Below, piece by piece: positions 55,605-64,000 of a DNA stretch of 64,000 nt. A program made the position numbers and the translations under genes. Position 1 is the stretch's first letter. Every line of letters starts with the position of its first letter. Origin of the DNA: Amycolatopsis sp. QT-25 (GTDB taxonomy: Bacteria; Actinomycetota; Actinomycetes; Mycobacteriales; Pseudonocardiaceae); NCBI RefSeq assembly GCF_029369745.1, contig NZ_CP120210.1, positions 1,674,001 to 1,738,000 of the forward strand, given 5' to 3'. The notes beneath the pieces are model-generated. The model saw only the letters and a program-made list of their open reading frames with translations. It made no database searches and was not told where the DNA came from.

Positions 55605-57010
55605 GGGACTGTTCCAAGATCGGTGTTTTCGGCCCGACACGCCGGGCTGAGGTCCGGCGGGATGGGCACTGTGAGTGATGACATCGGAGCTTGTGAGTCC
55701 ACGTAAGCGTGAGTCCAAGCCGGCGCGGGAGCTGTCGCCGGAGCAGGCCGCCGCCGCGGTGATGGTGGCTGAGGCGAAGGCTCGCGGGCTGGCGCTGACC
55801 GGCCCGGACGGGTTGCTGAAGCTGTTCACCAAGAACGTGCTGGAAACGGCACTGAACGAGGAAATGACCGAGCATCTGGGGCATGAGAAGAACCAGGCCG
55901 ACCCGGATCGTGAGTCGACGAACGTGCGCAACGGCTCCCGGCCGAAAACGGTGGTCTCGGATGCGGCGGGCGAGGTCGGGATCAACGTTCCGCGGGACCG
56001 GGAGAGCACGTTCGAACCGCAGATCGTGAAGAAGCGGCAGCGTCGGCTGACCGAGGTGGACGAGATTGTGCTGTCGCTATATGCGAAGGGAATGACGACG
56101 GGGGATATCTCGGCGCATTTCGCCGAAATCTACGGGTCCTCGGTCAGCAAGGAAACGATCTCGCGGATCACCGACAAGGTCGTCGCCGAAATGAACGACT
56201 GGGCCAGCCGCCCGCTCGACCCGGTGTACGTCGCTGTGTTCATCGACGCGATCCACGTCAAGGTCCGCGACGGGCAGGTCGCCAACCGGCCCGTCTACGC
56301 CGCCATCGGCGTCACCGTGGACGGCCACAAGGACGTCCTGGGCCTGTGGATGGGCATCGGCGGCGAGGGCGCGAAGTTCTGGATGAGCGTGCTGATCGAC
56401 CTGAAGAACCGCGGCATCCGGGATGTGTTCTTCCTCGTCTGCGACGGACTCAAAGGCCTGCCCGACGTCGTGACGAACGTCTGGCCGCAGACCATTGTGC
56501 AAACCTGTATCGTCCACCTGATCCGCAACACCTTCCGGCTCGTGTCCCGCCGGGACTGGGACGCGGTGAAACGCGACATCAAACCCATCTACACCGCACC
56601 CAGCCCGCACGCTGCGGCGGCCGCTCTGGACGAATTCGAAGAGAAATGGGGCGCGAAGCATGCAGCGGTGATTCGTTTATGGCGCAACGCTTGGGATGAG
56701 TTCACGCCGTTCCTCGACTACGACGTCGAGATCCGGACGATGATCTGCTCCACGAACGCGATCGAGTCGCTGAACGCCCGTTATCGGCGGGCGATCCGTG
56801 CACGTGGACATTTCCCGACCGAGCAGGCCGCGATGAAGTGCCTGTACCTTGTGACCCGCAGCCTGGACCCGACCGGGACAGGCCGCGCTCGATGGACGAT
56901 GCGTTGGAAGCCAGTGATCAACGCTTTCGCCATCACATTCGGTGACCGCTGGCCGGGAGCCGAGACCTACTGATCGACAACGCCGGAAACACCGATCACG
57001 GGACAGGCCC
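55605..57010 (+). mobile_element. IS256-family insertion sequence, complete
   Basis: A 29-bp terminal repeat (left 55605-55633, right 56982-57010) agrees at 24 positions and shares GATCGGTGTTT. The 8-bp target duplication AGTTGCCC flanks it (55597-55604 and 57011-57018). Length is 1406 bp. One intact transposase gene is inside. Confidence 0.9.
55678..56973 (+). CDS. IS256-family transposase
   Basis: The 431-residue protein is a full-length mutator-type DDE transposase: first Asp in VYVAVFIDAIHVKV, second Asp in FFLVCDGLKGLPDV, Glu in STNAIESLNARYRR, with the C/Hx motif CIVHLIRNTFRLVSRRD between. DDE is complete, so the element may still be active. GTG 55675 is an alternative start. It lies within perfect ends and a target duplication. 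Confidence 0.92.
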   Translation: MTSELVSPRKRESKPARELSPEQAAAAVMVAEAKARGLALTGPDGLLKLFTKNVLETALNEEMTEHLGHEKNQADPDRESTNVRNGSRPKTVVSDAAGEVGINVPRDRESTFEPQIVKKRQRRLTEVDEIVLSLYAKGMTTGDISAHFAEIYGSSVSKETISRITDKVVAEMNDWASRPLDPVYVAVFIDAIHVKVRDGQVANRPVYAAIGVTVDGHKDVLGLWMGIGGEGAKFWMSVLIDLKNRGIRDVFFLVCDGLKGLPDVVTNVWPQTIVQTCIVHLIRNTFRLVSRRDWDAVKRDIKPIYTAPSPHAAAAALDEFEEKWGAKHAAVIRLWRNAWDEFTPFLDYDVEIRTMICSTNAIESLNARYRRAIRARGHFPTEQAAMKCLYLVTRSLDPTGTGRARWTMRWKPVINAFAITFGDRWPGAETY

Positions 57011-57039
57011 AGTTGCCCCCGGATGGCGGACACGGGGTT

Positions 57040-57921
57040 TCACGTTGTTGGTTGGTGACTGTAGCTGGTTCGGGTTTCGTGGGGTGTGCGGTGACCGATT
57101 GTCGAATGTAGACGGTCGTGGTTGTAGTAGTGGAGGTAGCGGTATATGTCGTGTCGTGCCTGGTCGCGGGTGCGCCAGATGGTGGTGCCGATCTCGGTTT
57201 TAAGGGTGGCGAAGAACGACTCGGCGACGGCGTTGTCGTAGCAGGACCCGACCCGTCCGATCGAGGGCCGGATCCGGTGTGCGGTGAGCGCGGCGCGGAA
57301 TTGGCCGGAGGTGTACTGGACACCGCGGTCGGAGTGGAAGACCGCCTCGGGGTGGATCAGGCCGCGTGCGGTGGCCAGGGCGATGGCGTCGCAGACCAGG
57401 TCGGCGCGCAGGTGCCCGGCCATCGCGTGCCCGGCGATCTCACGGTTGTGCAGGTCGATCACCGTGGCCAGGTAGAGCCAGCCCTGGAACGTGGGCAGAT
57501 AGGTGATGTCCCCGACGAACCGCTGACCAGGGCGCTCGGCGGTGAAATCACGACAGATCTCATCCGCCACCGGTGTCACCGGGACGGTGGCGGGTCTGGT
57601 CAGGCTCCGGCGTTTGCGGCGGGTGATCCCGGCCAGGCCCTGCTCACGCATCAACCGCTGCACCCGCTTGTGGTTCACCACGCGCCCGCGGCGGCGCAGC
57701 TCCGCGGTGATCCGGGGCCGCCCATAGGCACCCCGGTGCTGCGCGTGGATCGAGGTGATCACCGCTACCAGCTCCCGCTCCTGTTCCGCCGCGGCCTCCC
57801 GGGCCGCCCCAGCGGCGGCCCACTCGTGGAAACCCTGCCGGCGCAGGCCCAGGACGTGGCACAACCGCTTCACACCGAACTCGGCGCGATGCTCGGAGAT
57901 GAACCGGTAGCGGTAGATCAT
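57040..57921 (-). CDS. IS3-family transposase OrfB (catalytic)
   Basis: The 293-residue protein has the IS3 OrfB HTH_21 region (HRGAYGRPRITAELRRRGR) and rve integrase core with D in FVGDITYLPT, D in FHSDRGVQYTS and E in DNAVAESFFATLK, all present. ATG 57921 overlaps the OrfA stop by four bases (ATGA) rather than using the usual slippery frameshift. Its element's far end was disrupted by the IS256 insertion at the terminal repeat. Confidence 0.9.
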   Translation of the reverse strand: MIYRYRFISEHRAEFGVKRLCHVLGLRRQGFHEWAAAGAAREAAAEQERELVAVITSIHAQHRGAYGRPRITAELRRRGRVVNHKRVQRLMREQGLAGITRRKRRSLTRPATVPVTPVADEICRDFTAERPGQRFVGDITYLPTFQGWLYLATVIDLHNREIAGHAMAGHLRADLVCDAIALATARGLIHPEAVFHSDRGVQYTSGQFRAALTAHRIRPSIGRVGSCYDNAVAESFFATLKTEIGTTIWRTRDQARHDIYRYLHYYNHDRLHSTIGHRTPHETRTSYSHQPTT

Positions 57922-58205
57922 CGATCCATCTCTTTGGCAAAATAGGCGGCCGCTTTCCGCAGGATCTCCTTCTCTTTCTGCAGCTCAGCGACCTGCTTCC
58001 GCAACCGCTGCACCTCATCGACCACCGCCGGATCCTCCACCGGCCCGGCTTCCACGGCATGCTTGGCGGTGTTCACCCACGACCGCAACGTCTCGTGATT
58101 GACCCCCAGCTCACGGGCGATCTGACGCAACGGCCGACCACTCGTGCTGACCAGCTCGATCGCGTCACGACGGAACTGCTCCGGATACTTCGACCTGCGA
58201 GACAC
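57918..58205 (-). CDS. IS3-family transposase OrfA
   Basis: With GTG 58205 (after GGAGGGAGG) the product is 95 residues: helix-turn-helix SKYPEQFRRDAIELVSTSGR through LGVNHETLRSWV, then a leucine zipper LRKQVAELQKEKEILRKAAA. It binds element ends and partners with OrfB. The first 51 bases of the longer open frame lie before the ribosome site and are not needed. Confidence 0.88.
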   Translation of the reverse strand: MSRRSKYPEQFRRDAIELVSTSGRPLRQIARELGVNHETLRSWVNTAKHAVEAGPVEDPAVVDEVQRLRKQVAELQKEKEILRKAAAYFAKEMDR

Positions 58206-58272
58206 CAGGACATCCTCCCTCCAGACCAACGTCTGGAACCAAGGTGTCCGCATCACAGGGGCAACTCCACTC

Positions 58273-58347
58273 GCGTGCTTGAGGGCGTAACTCGCGTGAC
58301 GGGAGGCGTAACTCGCGTGGCGGAAGGCGTAACTCGCGTGGCGGGAG
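58273..58347. repeat. 21-bp intergenic repeat array, right part (opposite orientation)
   Basis: Four units of GTAACTCGCGTGRCGGGAGGC, the reverse complement of the units at 55.3 kb, end ten bases before the helicase stop. Confidence 0.75.
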
Positions 58348-58357
58348 GCGGGGAGCG

Positions 58358-60022
58358 TCAGCGCGAGCGGCGCGAGCCGGCGCGGGTCCCGGAGGAGAAC
58401 GCGGCGGCACCGCCGCGACGGGCCGGAGCACCGCCGGACTGGGTCCGCGAGGACTGCGACTTGGCGGCACCGGAGCCGCGGCGCGGCTGGGAGTCGGCGG
58501 AGCGACGACCCTGGCCACCGCCCTTAGGCGCGCCTTCGCGACGTCCGGTGGACTCGTCCGCGCGACGGCCTTGGCCGGCGGGAGTACCTCGGCGGTCGCC
58601 CTCGGCGCGAGGCTGACGCGAACGTCCGTCGGAAGCGCGGCCGGAAGCGTCACGACCGCCGCGAGAAGAGCCACGGCCGCCACCGGAAGCACCGCGACCA
58701 CCGGCGGAGGGGCCTCGGCCGCGACCGCCGCGAGAAGAGCCACGGCCGCCTGCCGGACGGTCTTCGTCCTCGCCCTTGCCCGGGATCGCCTCGCCGCTGG
58801 CGCTGACCCGTTTCGGCCGCGTGTCCACGATCGGCCGCCGCGGCGACGCGGTGAACGAACGCTCGCCGGGCGCCAGCTTCGACAGCAGCGGGTGGCCGGG
58901 GCCGAGCTGCGTCGTGGTCGGCTTGATCCCGGCCTTGCGGGTGAGGTCGCGGACGTCACCGACCTGCGCGTCGGTCATCAGCGTGACGACGGTGCCGGAC
59001 GCCCCGGCCCGCGCGGTCCGGCCGGACCGGTGCAGGTACGCCTTGTGCTCGACGGGCGGGTCGGCGTGGATGACCAGCGTGACGTCGTCGACGTGGATAC
59101 CGCGGGCGGCGATGTCCGTCGCGACCAGCGTCTTCGCCGCGCCGGAGGCGAACGCCTCCAGGTTGCGTGTCCGTGCGGTCTGCCCGAGGTTGCCGTGCAG
59201 TTCGACCGCCGGCACGCCGGAGGCCATGAGCTTGCGCGTCAACTGCTTGGCGCGGTGCTTCGTGCGGGTGAACACCAGCGTGCGGCCGGGTGCGGCGGTG
59301 AGGTCGATCAGCACCGGCAGCCGGTGCGTCTCCTCCAGGTGCAGCACGTGGTGCTGCATGGTCGAGACCGGCGACTGGGCCGAGTCGACGCTGTGGGTGA
59401 CCGGGTCGTGCATGAAGCGTTTGACCAGCACGTCGACGCCCGCGTCGAGGGTGGCGGAGAACAGCAGCCGCTGCCCGCGCTCCGGGGTCTCGGCCATGAT
59501 GCGCCGGACGTCGGGCAGGAAGCCGAGGTCGGCCATGTGGTCGGCCTCGTCCAGGACGGTGACCTCGATGTTGTCGAGCTTCGCCTCACCCGAGCGCATG
59601 TGGTCGGCGAGCCGGCCGGGGCAGGCGACGACGATGTCGACGCCGTCACGCAGCCGGGTGATCTGCGGATTGGGGCTGACGCCGCCGAAGATGGTGGTGA
59701 CCTTGAGGCCGAGCGGTTTGGCCAGCGGCAGGAACGACGCCTCGATCTGGGTGGCCAGTTCGCGGGTCGGCGCCAGGACCAGGGCGCGCGGACGGCCGGG
59801 GCGGCGCCGGGTCGGGCCGGCGGCGAGCCGGGCGAGGACGGGCAGCACGAAGCCGTAGGTCTTGCCGGAGCCGGTGCGGCCGCGGCCGAGGACGTCGCGA
59901 CCGGCCAGCGAATGCGGCAGCGTGGCGGCCTGGATGGGGAACGGGCTGGTGACACCCTGTTCGGCGAGCGAGTCCACGAGGGTCTTGGGCAGGCCGAGTT
60001 CGGTGAAGGTAGGTGTGCTCAT
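58358..60022 (-). CDS. DEAD-box RNA helicase, RhlE-like
   Basis: With ATG 60022 the product is 554 residues. Motifs: Q-motif region FPIQAATLPHSLAGRDVL, I GRTGSGKT, Ia PTRELATQ, II VLDEADHMAD, III FSATLD, V TDIAARGIHV, VI HRSGRTARAG. From about residue 395 the tail is Gly/Arg/Ser-rich with RGG-like boxes, typical of RNA binding. It remodels RNA, often in the cold. An upstream leader of more than 150 bases precedes it. No clear Shine-Dalgarno. Confidence 0.88.
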   Translation of the reverse strand: MSTPTFTELGLPKTLVDSLAEQGVTSPFPIQAATLPHSLAGRDVLGRGRTGSGKTYGFVLPVLARLAAGPTRRRPGRPRALVLAPTRELATQIEASFLPLAKPLGLKVTTIFGGVSPNPQITRLRDGVDIVVACPGRLADHMRSGEAKLDNIEVTVLDEADHMADLGFLPDVRRIMAETPERGQRLLFSATLDAGVDVLVKRFMHDPVTHSVDSAQSPVSTMQHHVLHLEETHRLPVLIDLTAAPGRTLVFTRTKHRAKQLTRKLMASGVPAVELHGNLGQTARTRNLEAFASGAAKTLVATDIAARGIHVDDVTLVIHADPPVEHKAYLHRSGRTARAGASGTVVTLMTDAQVGDVRDLTRKAGIKPTTTQLGPGHPLLSKLAPGERSFTASPRRPIVDTRPKRVSASGEAIPGKGEDEDRPAGGRGSSRGGRGRGPSAGGRGASGGGRGSSRGGRDASGRASDGRSRQPRAEGDRRGTPAGQGRRADESTGRREGAPKGGGQGRRSADSQPRRGSGAAKSQSSRTQSGGAPARRGGAAAFSSGTRAGSRRSR

Positions 60023-60296
60023 AAGCGTGTGGGCACAGGTGCGCCCTGGTATCTCCGTAAGGATAGGAAGGGTTGTCCTGCCCGGCGCAGACCTCGGGGG
60101 CCGCGGCGCGTGGTCTTCGACAACGAAACGCGGCCCGAGGCAGAACTGAGCGGACCGCGTGGTCCAGTGTACCGGGTCGTGATCTCCGGGGCTACGTGAT
60201 GTCGCCCGCACCGGTCCGCCGGGGTTCGTCGGTTCGGACGAGCCGGACGCGGCGTCACGGTGAAACGCTGTCCTGACCGGACGAAAGGGGACACGG
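60023..60296. other. Helicase leader and divergent promoter region
   Basis: No gene. The minus strand can fold CCGCGGCCCC/GGGGCCGCGG near 60098-60112 and CGCCCTGG-type small hairpins nearer the start, as in long leaders of cold-inducible helicases. GAAAGGGG at 60283 is the ribosome site of the next gene. Confidence 0.35.
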
Positions 60297-61633
60297 GTGT
60301 CGAACGTTCAGGAGCTGCGAGGCGTGCTCGACGAGGAGGCGCGCGGGGCGGGTGTCCCGGGAGCCGTGGTGGGGGTGGCGCATCGCGGCGAGGAGTCGGT
60401 CTTCGCCACCGGGGTGTCCAATGTGGACACCAGACTTCCGGTCGATCCCGGCACGCTGTTCATGATCGGCTCCACCAGCAAGACCTTCACCGCGGCCGCC
60501 GTGCTCGCCCTGGTCGAAGACGGTGCGCTGGAGCTGGACCGGCCGGTCTTCGAGTACCTTCCCGATCTTCGGCTGGCGGACGCGGCGGCACGGAAGACGG
60601 TGACGTTGCGCCATCTGCTGACCCACTCCGCCGGGTTCCTCGGTGACGTGGACTTCAGCACCGGATGGGGTGACGACGCGCTCGCCCTCGCGATCGCGAA
60701 ATTCGGCGACCTGCCGCAGAACTTCCACCCGGCGAAGTGTTCTCCTACTCCAACGCGGGGTTCCAGCTGGCGGGCCGGGTCGTCGAGGTGGTGGCGGGGG
60801 AACTCTTCGAGGACGTGGTCCGCGCCCGGCTGCTCGAACCGCTGGGCATGACCGAGTCGTACTACCTGCCGTGGGAGGTGCTCACGCGCCGCCACACCGT
60901 CGGCCACGTGCTGCGCGACGGCGAACCGGCGGTCGAGCACACCGTGGGCCTCACCCGTGCCGACAGCGCGAGCGGCGGACTGTGGTCGACGGCGGGCGAC
61001 CAGTTGAAATGGGCCCGGTTCTTCCTGACCGGCGAGGCCGAGGGCGAGCCGCCGATCAGCGAAGCCACCCGCGACCTCATGCTCGCGCCGCAGCGCGAGG
61101 CCGCGCTGCGGTTCGAAGAGGTCGGGCTGAGCTGGCTGCACACCACCCACGGCGCTGCCCGGCTGGTCCGGCACGGCGGCAACGTGGGCAATCTCCAGTT
61201 GTCGGAGTTCGTGACCGTTCCGGAGGAGGACTTCGCCGTCACCGTGCTGACCAACAGCGCGGGCGGGTCCGCGCTGGGTGCGAAGATCGTCGACTGGTGC
61301 CTGGAGAAACTGGTCGGGTTGCCTCCGCTCGCGAGCCCGCCGCCGGTGCCCCGGCCGGACATCGCCGAGTACCTCGGCCGCTACCAGACCGGCGACCTGG
61401 CGTTCGTGGTCAGCGGCCGGGACGGCGCGCTGTGGGCCCGGCTGGTCGCCGACATCGAGGACTTCCCGTCGCCGCCGCCGTTCGAGGCCGTCTTCGTGGC
61501 CGCCGACGCGATCGCCCCGGCGAGCGACACCCGCAAGCCCACCGCGCGGTTCCTGCGGAACGACCGCGGGGAGGTGACTTCGGTCGAGTTCGGTGGCCGG
61601 ACGGCGAAGCGGCGCGCTACGGTTACCGAGTAG
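60297..61633 (+). pseudogene. Serine beta-lactamase-fold hydrolase, frameshifted
   Basis: The frame from GTG 60297 (after AAAGGGG) gives about 145 residues with SxxK in MIGSTSKTFTAAAV and continues LTHSAGFLGDVDF. At about 60733-60738 it leaves the coding frame; the following frame starts with FSYSNAGFQLAGRVVEVVAG (YxN motif) and runs to 61633 with VRHGGNVGNL (the HxG-type motif). One missing base (probably a G in CCGGGCGAA) restores a single protein of about 445 residues. Either a true null or a sequencing error. The family includes class C-like esterases and D-Ala-D-Ala peptidases. Confidence 0.75.
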
Positions 61634-61637
61634 TAAC
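61622..61637. promoter_or_regulatory. Candidate operator of the acyl-CoA dehydrogenase gene
   Basis: GTTAC-CGAGTA-GTAAC is a short dyad overlapping the end of the beta-lactamase-like gene, 22 bases before the dehydrogenase start. TetR-type fatty-acid regulators use similar sites. Confidence 0.4.
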
Positions 61638-61658
61638 TTCGGCTGACCAGGAGTGACC

Positions 61659-63389
61659 ATGAGCGAAAAGGCGACCGCGTTGTTGCTGAACCCGGGTGGG
61701 TACGACCCACGGCAGTTCGACCCGGAGACGCGTCGCCTGCTGCGTGCCACCATCGAATGGTTCGAACAGCGCGGCAAACGCAAGCTCGTCGAGGACTACC
61801 ACGACCGGACCTTCTACGCGGACTTCATCGAGTTCGCGGGCAAGGAAGGGCTCTTCTCGACGTTCCTCACTCCCGGCGCCAACGCCGAGGGCAACCCCGA
61901 CAAGCGCTGGGACACCGCGCGGGTCGCGGCCCTGTCGGAAATCCTCGGCTTCTACGGCCTGAACTACTGGTACCCCTGGCAGGTCACGATCCTGGGCCTC
62001 AGCCCGGTGTGGCAGAGCGCGAACGAGGCCGCTCGCAGCCGCGCGGCGGACTCGCTCGCGGCGGGAGGCGTCGCCGCGTTCGGACTGTCCGAAAAGGAGC
62101 ATGGCGCCGACATCTATTCGTCGGATCTCGTGCTGACCCCGGACGGTGCGGGCGGCTACCGCGCGAACGGGTCGAAGTACTACATCGGCAACGGCAACTG
62201 CGCGCGGACCGTGTCGGTGTTCGGCCGCATCGACGGTGTCGAGGGCCCGGATCAGTACGTGTTCTTCTACGCGGATTCGGAGCACTCGAACTACCACGTG
62301 GTGAAGAACGTCGTGCCGTCACAGATGTACGTCGCCGAGTTCAGGCTCGACGACTACCCGGTGTCCGAAGAGGACATTCTGCACGTCGGCGCCGAAGCGT
62401 TCTCCGCGGCACTGAACACGGTCAACATCGGCAAGTTCAACCTGTGCTTCGGCGGCATCGGGATGTCGACGCACTCGCTGTACGAGGCGATCACGCACGC
62501 GCACAACCGGGTGCTCTACGGCAAGAAGGTCACCGATTTCCCGCACGTGCGCCGGGAATTCGTCGAGGCGTACGCGCGGCTCGTCGCGATGAAGCTGTTC
62601 TCCGACCGTGCCGTGGACTACTTCCGCAGCGCGCACGCGGACGACCGCCGGTACCTGCTGTTCAACCCGATCACCAAGATGAAGGTGACCACCGAGGCGC
62701 GGAAGGTCATCGGTCTGGTCGCGGACGTGGTGGCGGCCAAGGGTTTCGAGGCCGACACCTACCTGGCGATGGCCAAGAACGACATCGACGGCCTGCCGAA
62801 GCTGGAAGGCACGGTGGCGGTGAACCTCGCGCTGATCGCGAAGTTCGTGCCCGCGTACCTGTTCGCGCCGCAGGCCTACGAGCCGGTGCCGACTCGGTCC
62901 GACGCGGCCGACGACGAGTTCCTGTTCCGCCAAGGCCCCGCACGCGGCCTGTCCGAGGTGCGGTTCCACGACTGGCGCGAGGCCTACGCCAAGGCGTCCG
63001 CGATCCCGAACGTCGCCCGGTTCACCGAGCAGGCCGAGGCGCTCGTGAAGCTGTTCACCGAAGCCGCGCCGGACGAGGCGCAGCGGCAGGACATCGACTT
63101 CGGCCTCGCGCTGACCGAGCTGTTCACGCTGGTCGTCTACGGGCAGCTGGTGCTGGAGCAGGCGGAGATCACCGGCATCGAGACCGAGGTCGTCGACCAG
63201 ATCTTCGCCATCCTGGTGCAGGACTTCAGCGTCACCGCGATCGATCTGCACGGGAAGTCCTCCTCGACCGAGGCACAGCAGGCACTCGCGCTGGCTTCGA
63301 TCCGGAAGCCGGTCGTCGACGCGGCGCGGTTCGACCACGTGTGGTCGCTCGTCCGTGATCTCTCGGGCGCCTACGCGATGAACCCGTAG
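61659..63389 (+). CDS. Acyl-CoA dehydrogenase family protein
   Basis: ATG 61659 follows AGGAG. The 576-residue protein has the ACAD fold: N-terminal helices, the FAD/substrate segment FGLSEKEHGADIYSSDLVLT, ANGSKYYIGNGNCARTVSVF, the middle-to-C-terminal HNRVLYGKKVTDFPHVRREF and a long C-terminal helical extension typical of the larger FadE group. FAD is needed; a chain-length preference cannot be read. There is no partner enzyme gene. A GTTAC dyad upstream and a family 1 hairpin after it bound the unit. Confidence 0.86.
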   Translation: MSEKATALLLNPGGYDPRQFDPETRRLLRATIEWFEQRGKRKLVEDYHDRTFYADFIEFAGKEGLFSTFLTPGANAEGNPDKRWDTARVAALSEILGFYGLNYWYPWQVTILGLSPVWQSANEAARSRAADSLAAGGVAAFGLSEKEHGADIYSSDLVLTPDGAGGYRANGSKYYIGNGNCARTVSVFGRIDGVEGPDQYVFFYADSEHSNYHVVKNVVPSQMYVAEFRLDDYPVSEEDILHVGAEAFSAALNTVNIGKFNLCFGGIGMSTHSLYEAITHAHNRVLYGKKVTDFPHVRREFVEAYARLVAMKLFSDRAVDYFRSAHADDRRYLLFNPITKMKVTTEARKVIGLVADVVAAKGFEADTYLAMAKNDIDGLPKLEGTVAVNLALIAKFVPAYLFAPQAYEPVPTRSDAADDEFLFRQGPARGLSEVRFHDWREAYAKASAIPNVARFTEQAEALVKLFTEAAPDEAQRQDIDFGLALTELFTLVVYGQLVLEQAEITGIETEVVDQIFAILVQDFSVTAIDLHGKSSSTEAQQALALASIRKPVVDAARFDHVWSLVRDLSGAYAMNP

Positions 63390-63392
63390 GCC

Positions 63393-63451
63393 AAGTACGT
63401 GAAGGCCCCCATCCTTGCGCCTAGGTACAGGATGGGGGCCTTCACGTACTT
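63393..63451. repeat. Intergenic hairpin, family 1 copy with compensatory change
   Basis: The arms AAGTACGTGAAGGCCCCCATCC and complement pair fully. The usual CTTCC/GGAAG is CATCC/GGATG here, both arms changed together. It lies between convergent acyl-CoA dehydrogenase and Tex genes. Confidence 0.85.
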
Positions 63452-63458
63452 CTGGGAC

Positions 63459-64000
63459 CTACTTGCCGTAGCCGGCCTTGCGGAGGGCGTCCGCCAGCGA
63501 GCCGCCGCCGGGGTTCCCGCCCCGGCCCCCACCGCCGCGGTTGCCGCCGCGCTGGCCGCCACCGCCCTGGCCACGGTCACGACCGCCGCCGCCTTGCTCG
63601 CGGGCAGGTTTGCCGGGTTCGTCGTCCAGCCGCAGGGTCAGCGAGATCCGCTTGCGCGGCACGTCGACCTCCAGGACCTTCACCTTGACGATGTCGCCGG
63701 GTTTCACGACCTCGCGCGGGTCCTTGACGAAGTTCTTCGACAGCGCCGAGACGTGCGCGAGCCCGTCCTGGTGCACGCCGACGTCGATGAACGCGCCGAA
63801 CGCGGCCACGTTCGTCACGACACCCTCGAGCCGCATTCCCGGCTTCAGGTCACCGATCTTCTCGACACCGTCGGCGAAGGTCGCGGTCTTGAACGCCGGA
63901 CGCGGGTCGCGGCCCGGCTTTTCGAGTTCGGCGAGGATGTCGGTCACCGTCGGAAGACCGAAGGTGTCGTCGACGAACTCCGTGGGCTTCAGCGCTTGCA
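63459..64000 (-). CDS. tex: Tex-type RNA-binding transcription accessory protein, C-terminal part (5' end outside window)
   Basis: The frame is open to the window's edge. It reads [40 protein letters not shown], then a full S1 domain ([56 protein letters not shown]) and a Gly/Arg-rich tail of about 60 residues ending [12 protein letters not shown]. This is the conserved end of Tex. It acts on nucleic acid in the cytoplasm; only about 180 codons are visible. Confidence 0.88.
   Translation of the reverse strand, partial: QALKPTEFVDDTFGLPTVTDILAELEKPGRDPRPAFKTATFADGVEKIGDLKPGMRLEGVVTNVAAFGAFIDVGVHQDGLAHVSALSKNFVKDPREVVKPGDIVKVKVLEVDVPRKRISLTLRLDDEPGKPAREQGGGGRDRGQGGGGQRGGNRGGGGRGGNPGGGSLADALRKAGYGK

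Larger units (their letters stand above)
55594..58269 (-). mobile_element. IS3-family element interrupted by an IS256-family element
   Basis: The ends share TGGAGTTGCCCC (left 55594-55604 plus 57011-57020; right 58258-58269 in complement) and, further in, GCGGACAC, giving a roughly 26-bp imperfect terminal repeat. Without the inserted 1406-bp element and its 8-bp duplication, the IS3 element is about 1.26 kb, the usual size. OrfA and OrfB lie on the minus strand. I see no clear target duplication next to it. Confidence 0.7.

Noticed and set aside
57918..57921. Programmed -1 frameshift between IS3 OrfA and OrfB
   Set aside because: No slippery A-run at the junction; an ATGA overlap explains OrfB translation better.

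Overview
This is 64 kb of a high-GC actinomycete chromosome. The base composition, frequent GTG/TTG starts, Tat and lipobox signals, an isoniazid-inducible (ini-type) locus, a SARP regulator and many secreted proteins of actinomycete type all fit the Pseudonocardiaceae. Amycolatopsis is my best guess, by inference only. No rRNA, tRNA or CRISPR array is visible.

Layout. 1-4167: a tightly overlapping four-gene operon with a TelA-type protein, two substrate-binding-like proteins (one fused to a VWA domain) and a small XpaC-like membrane protein. 4.3-11.5 kb: a secreted beta/gamma-crystallin protein, a DUF2993 protein, a DinB-like protein, a secreted M28 peptidase, a HEAT-repeat protein and a DUF222/HNH protein. 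11.9-20.0 kb: an ini-type locus. A MalT/LuxR-like ATPase regulator and an Hsp70-like membrane protein run one way; an IniB-like protein and two dynamin-like GTPases run the other. The last GTPase is preceded by a four-copy 38-bp repeat that makes three overlapping mini-ORFs. 20.0-26.3 kb: a flavin/F420-type oxidoreductase, a secreted GH8 glucanase, and an amino-acid ABC transporter operon ending in a class V aminotransferase fused to a YheO-like regulator.

26.4-39.3 kb: a macrolide-type glycosyltransferase with an apparent leader-peptide attenuator, a secreted tripeptidyl-aminopeptidase-like hydrolase, an ABC-2 exporter operon with its own winged-helix regulator, DNA polymerase IV, a CapA-like lipoprotein, a polyprenyl diphosphate synthase, a DUF4239 membrane protein, a secreted Pro-rich protein and an orphan sugar-binding lipoprotein. 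39.7-46.4 kb: a SARP/AfsR-type regulator flanked by two homologous secreted SH3-like proteins, each with a matching pair of direct heptamers upstream, then a PhoD phosphatase. 46.8-55.3 kb: an ArsR-like regulator, a decayed GH105 gene, a FolP2-like dihydropteroate synthase homologue, an orphan histidine kinase, a sulfonate/nitrate-type ABC transporter and an acyl-ACP desaturase under a 31-bp dyad.

55.3-58.35 kb is an accessory patch: 21-bp intergenic repeats interrupted by an IS3-family element whose terminal repeat was itself hit by an IS256-family element. 58.36-64 kb returns to core functions: a DEAD-box helicase, a frameshifted beta-lactamase-fold gene, an acyl-CoA dehydrogenase, and the C-terminus of Tex running off the window. 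Five copies of one intergenic hairpin family, with compensatory stem changes, are scattered between genes.
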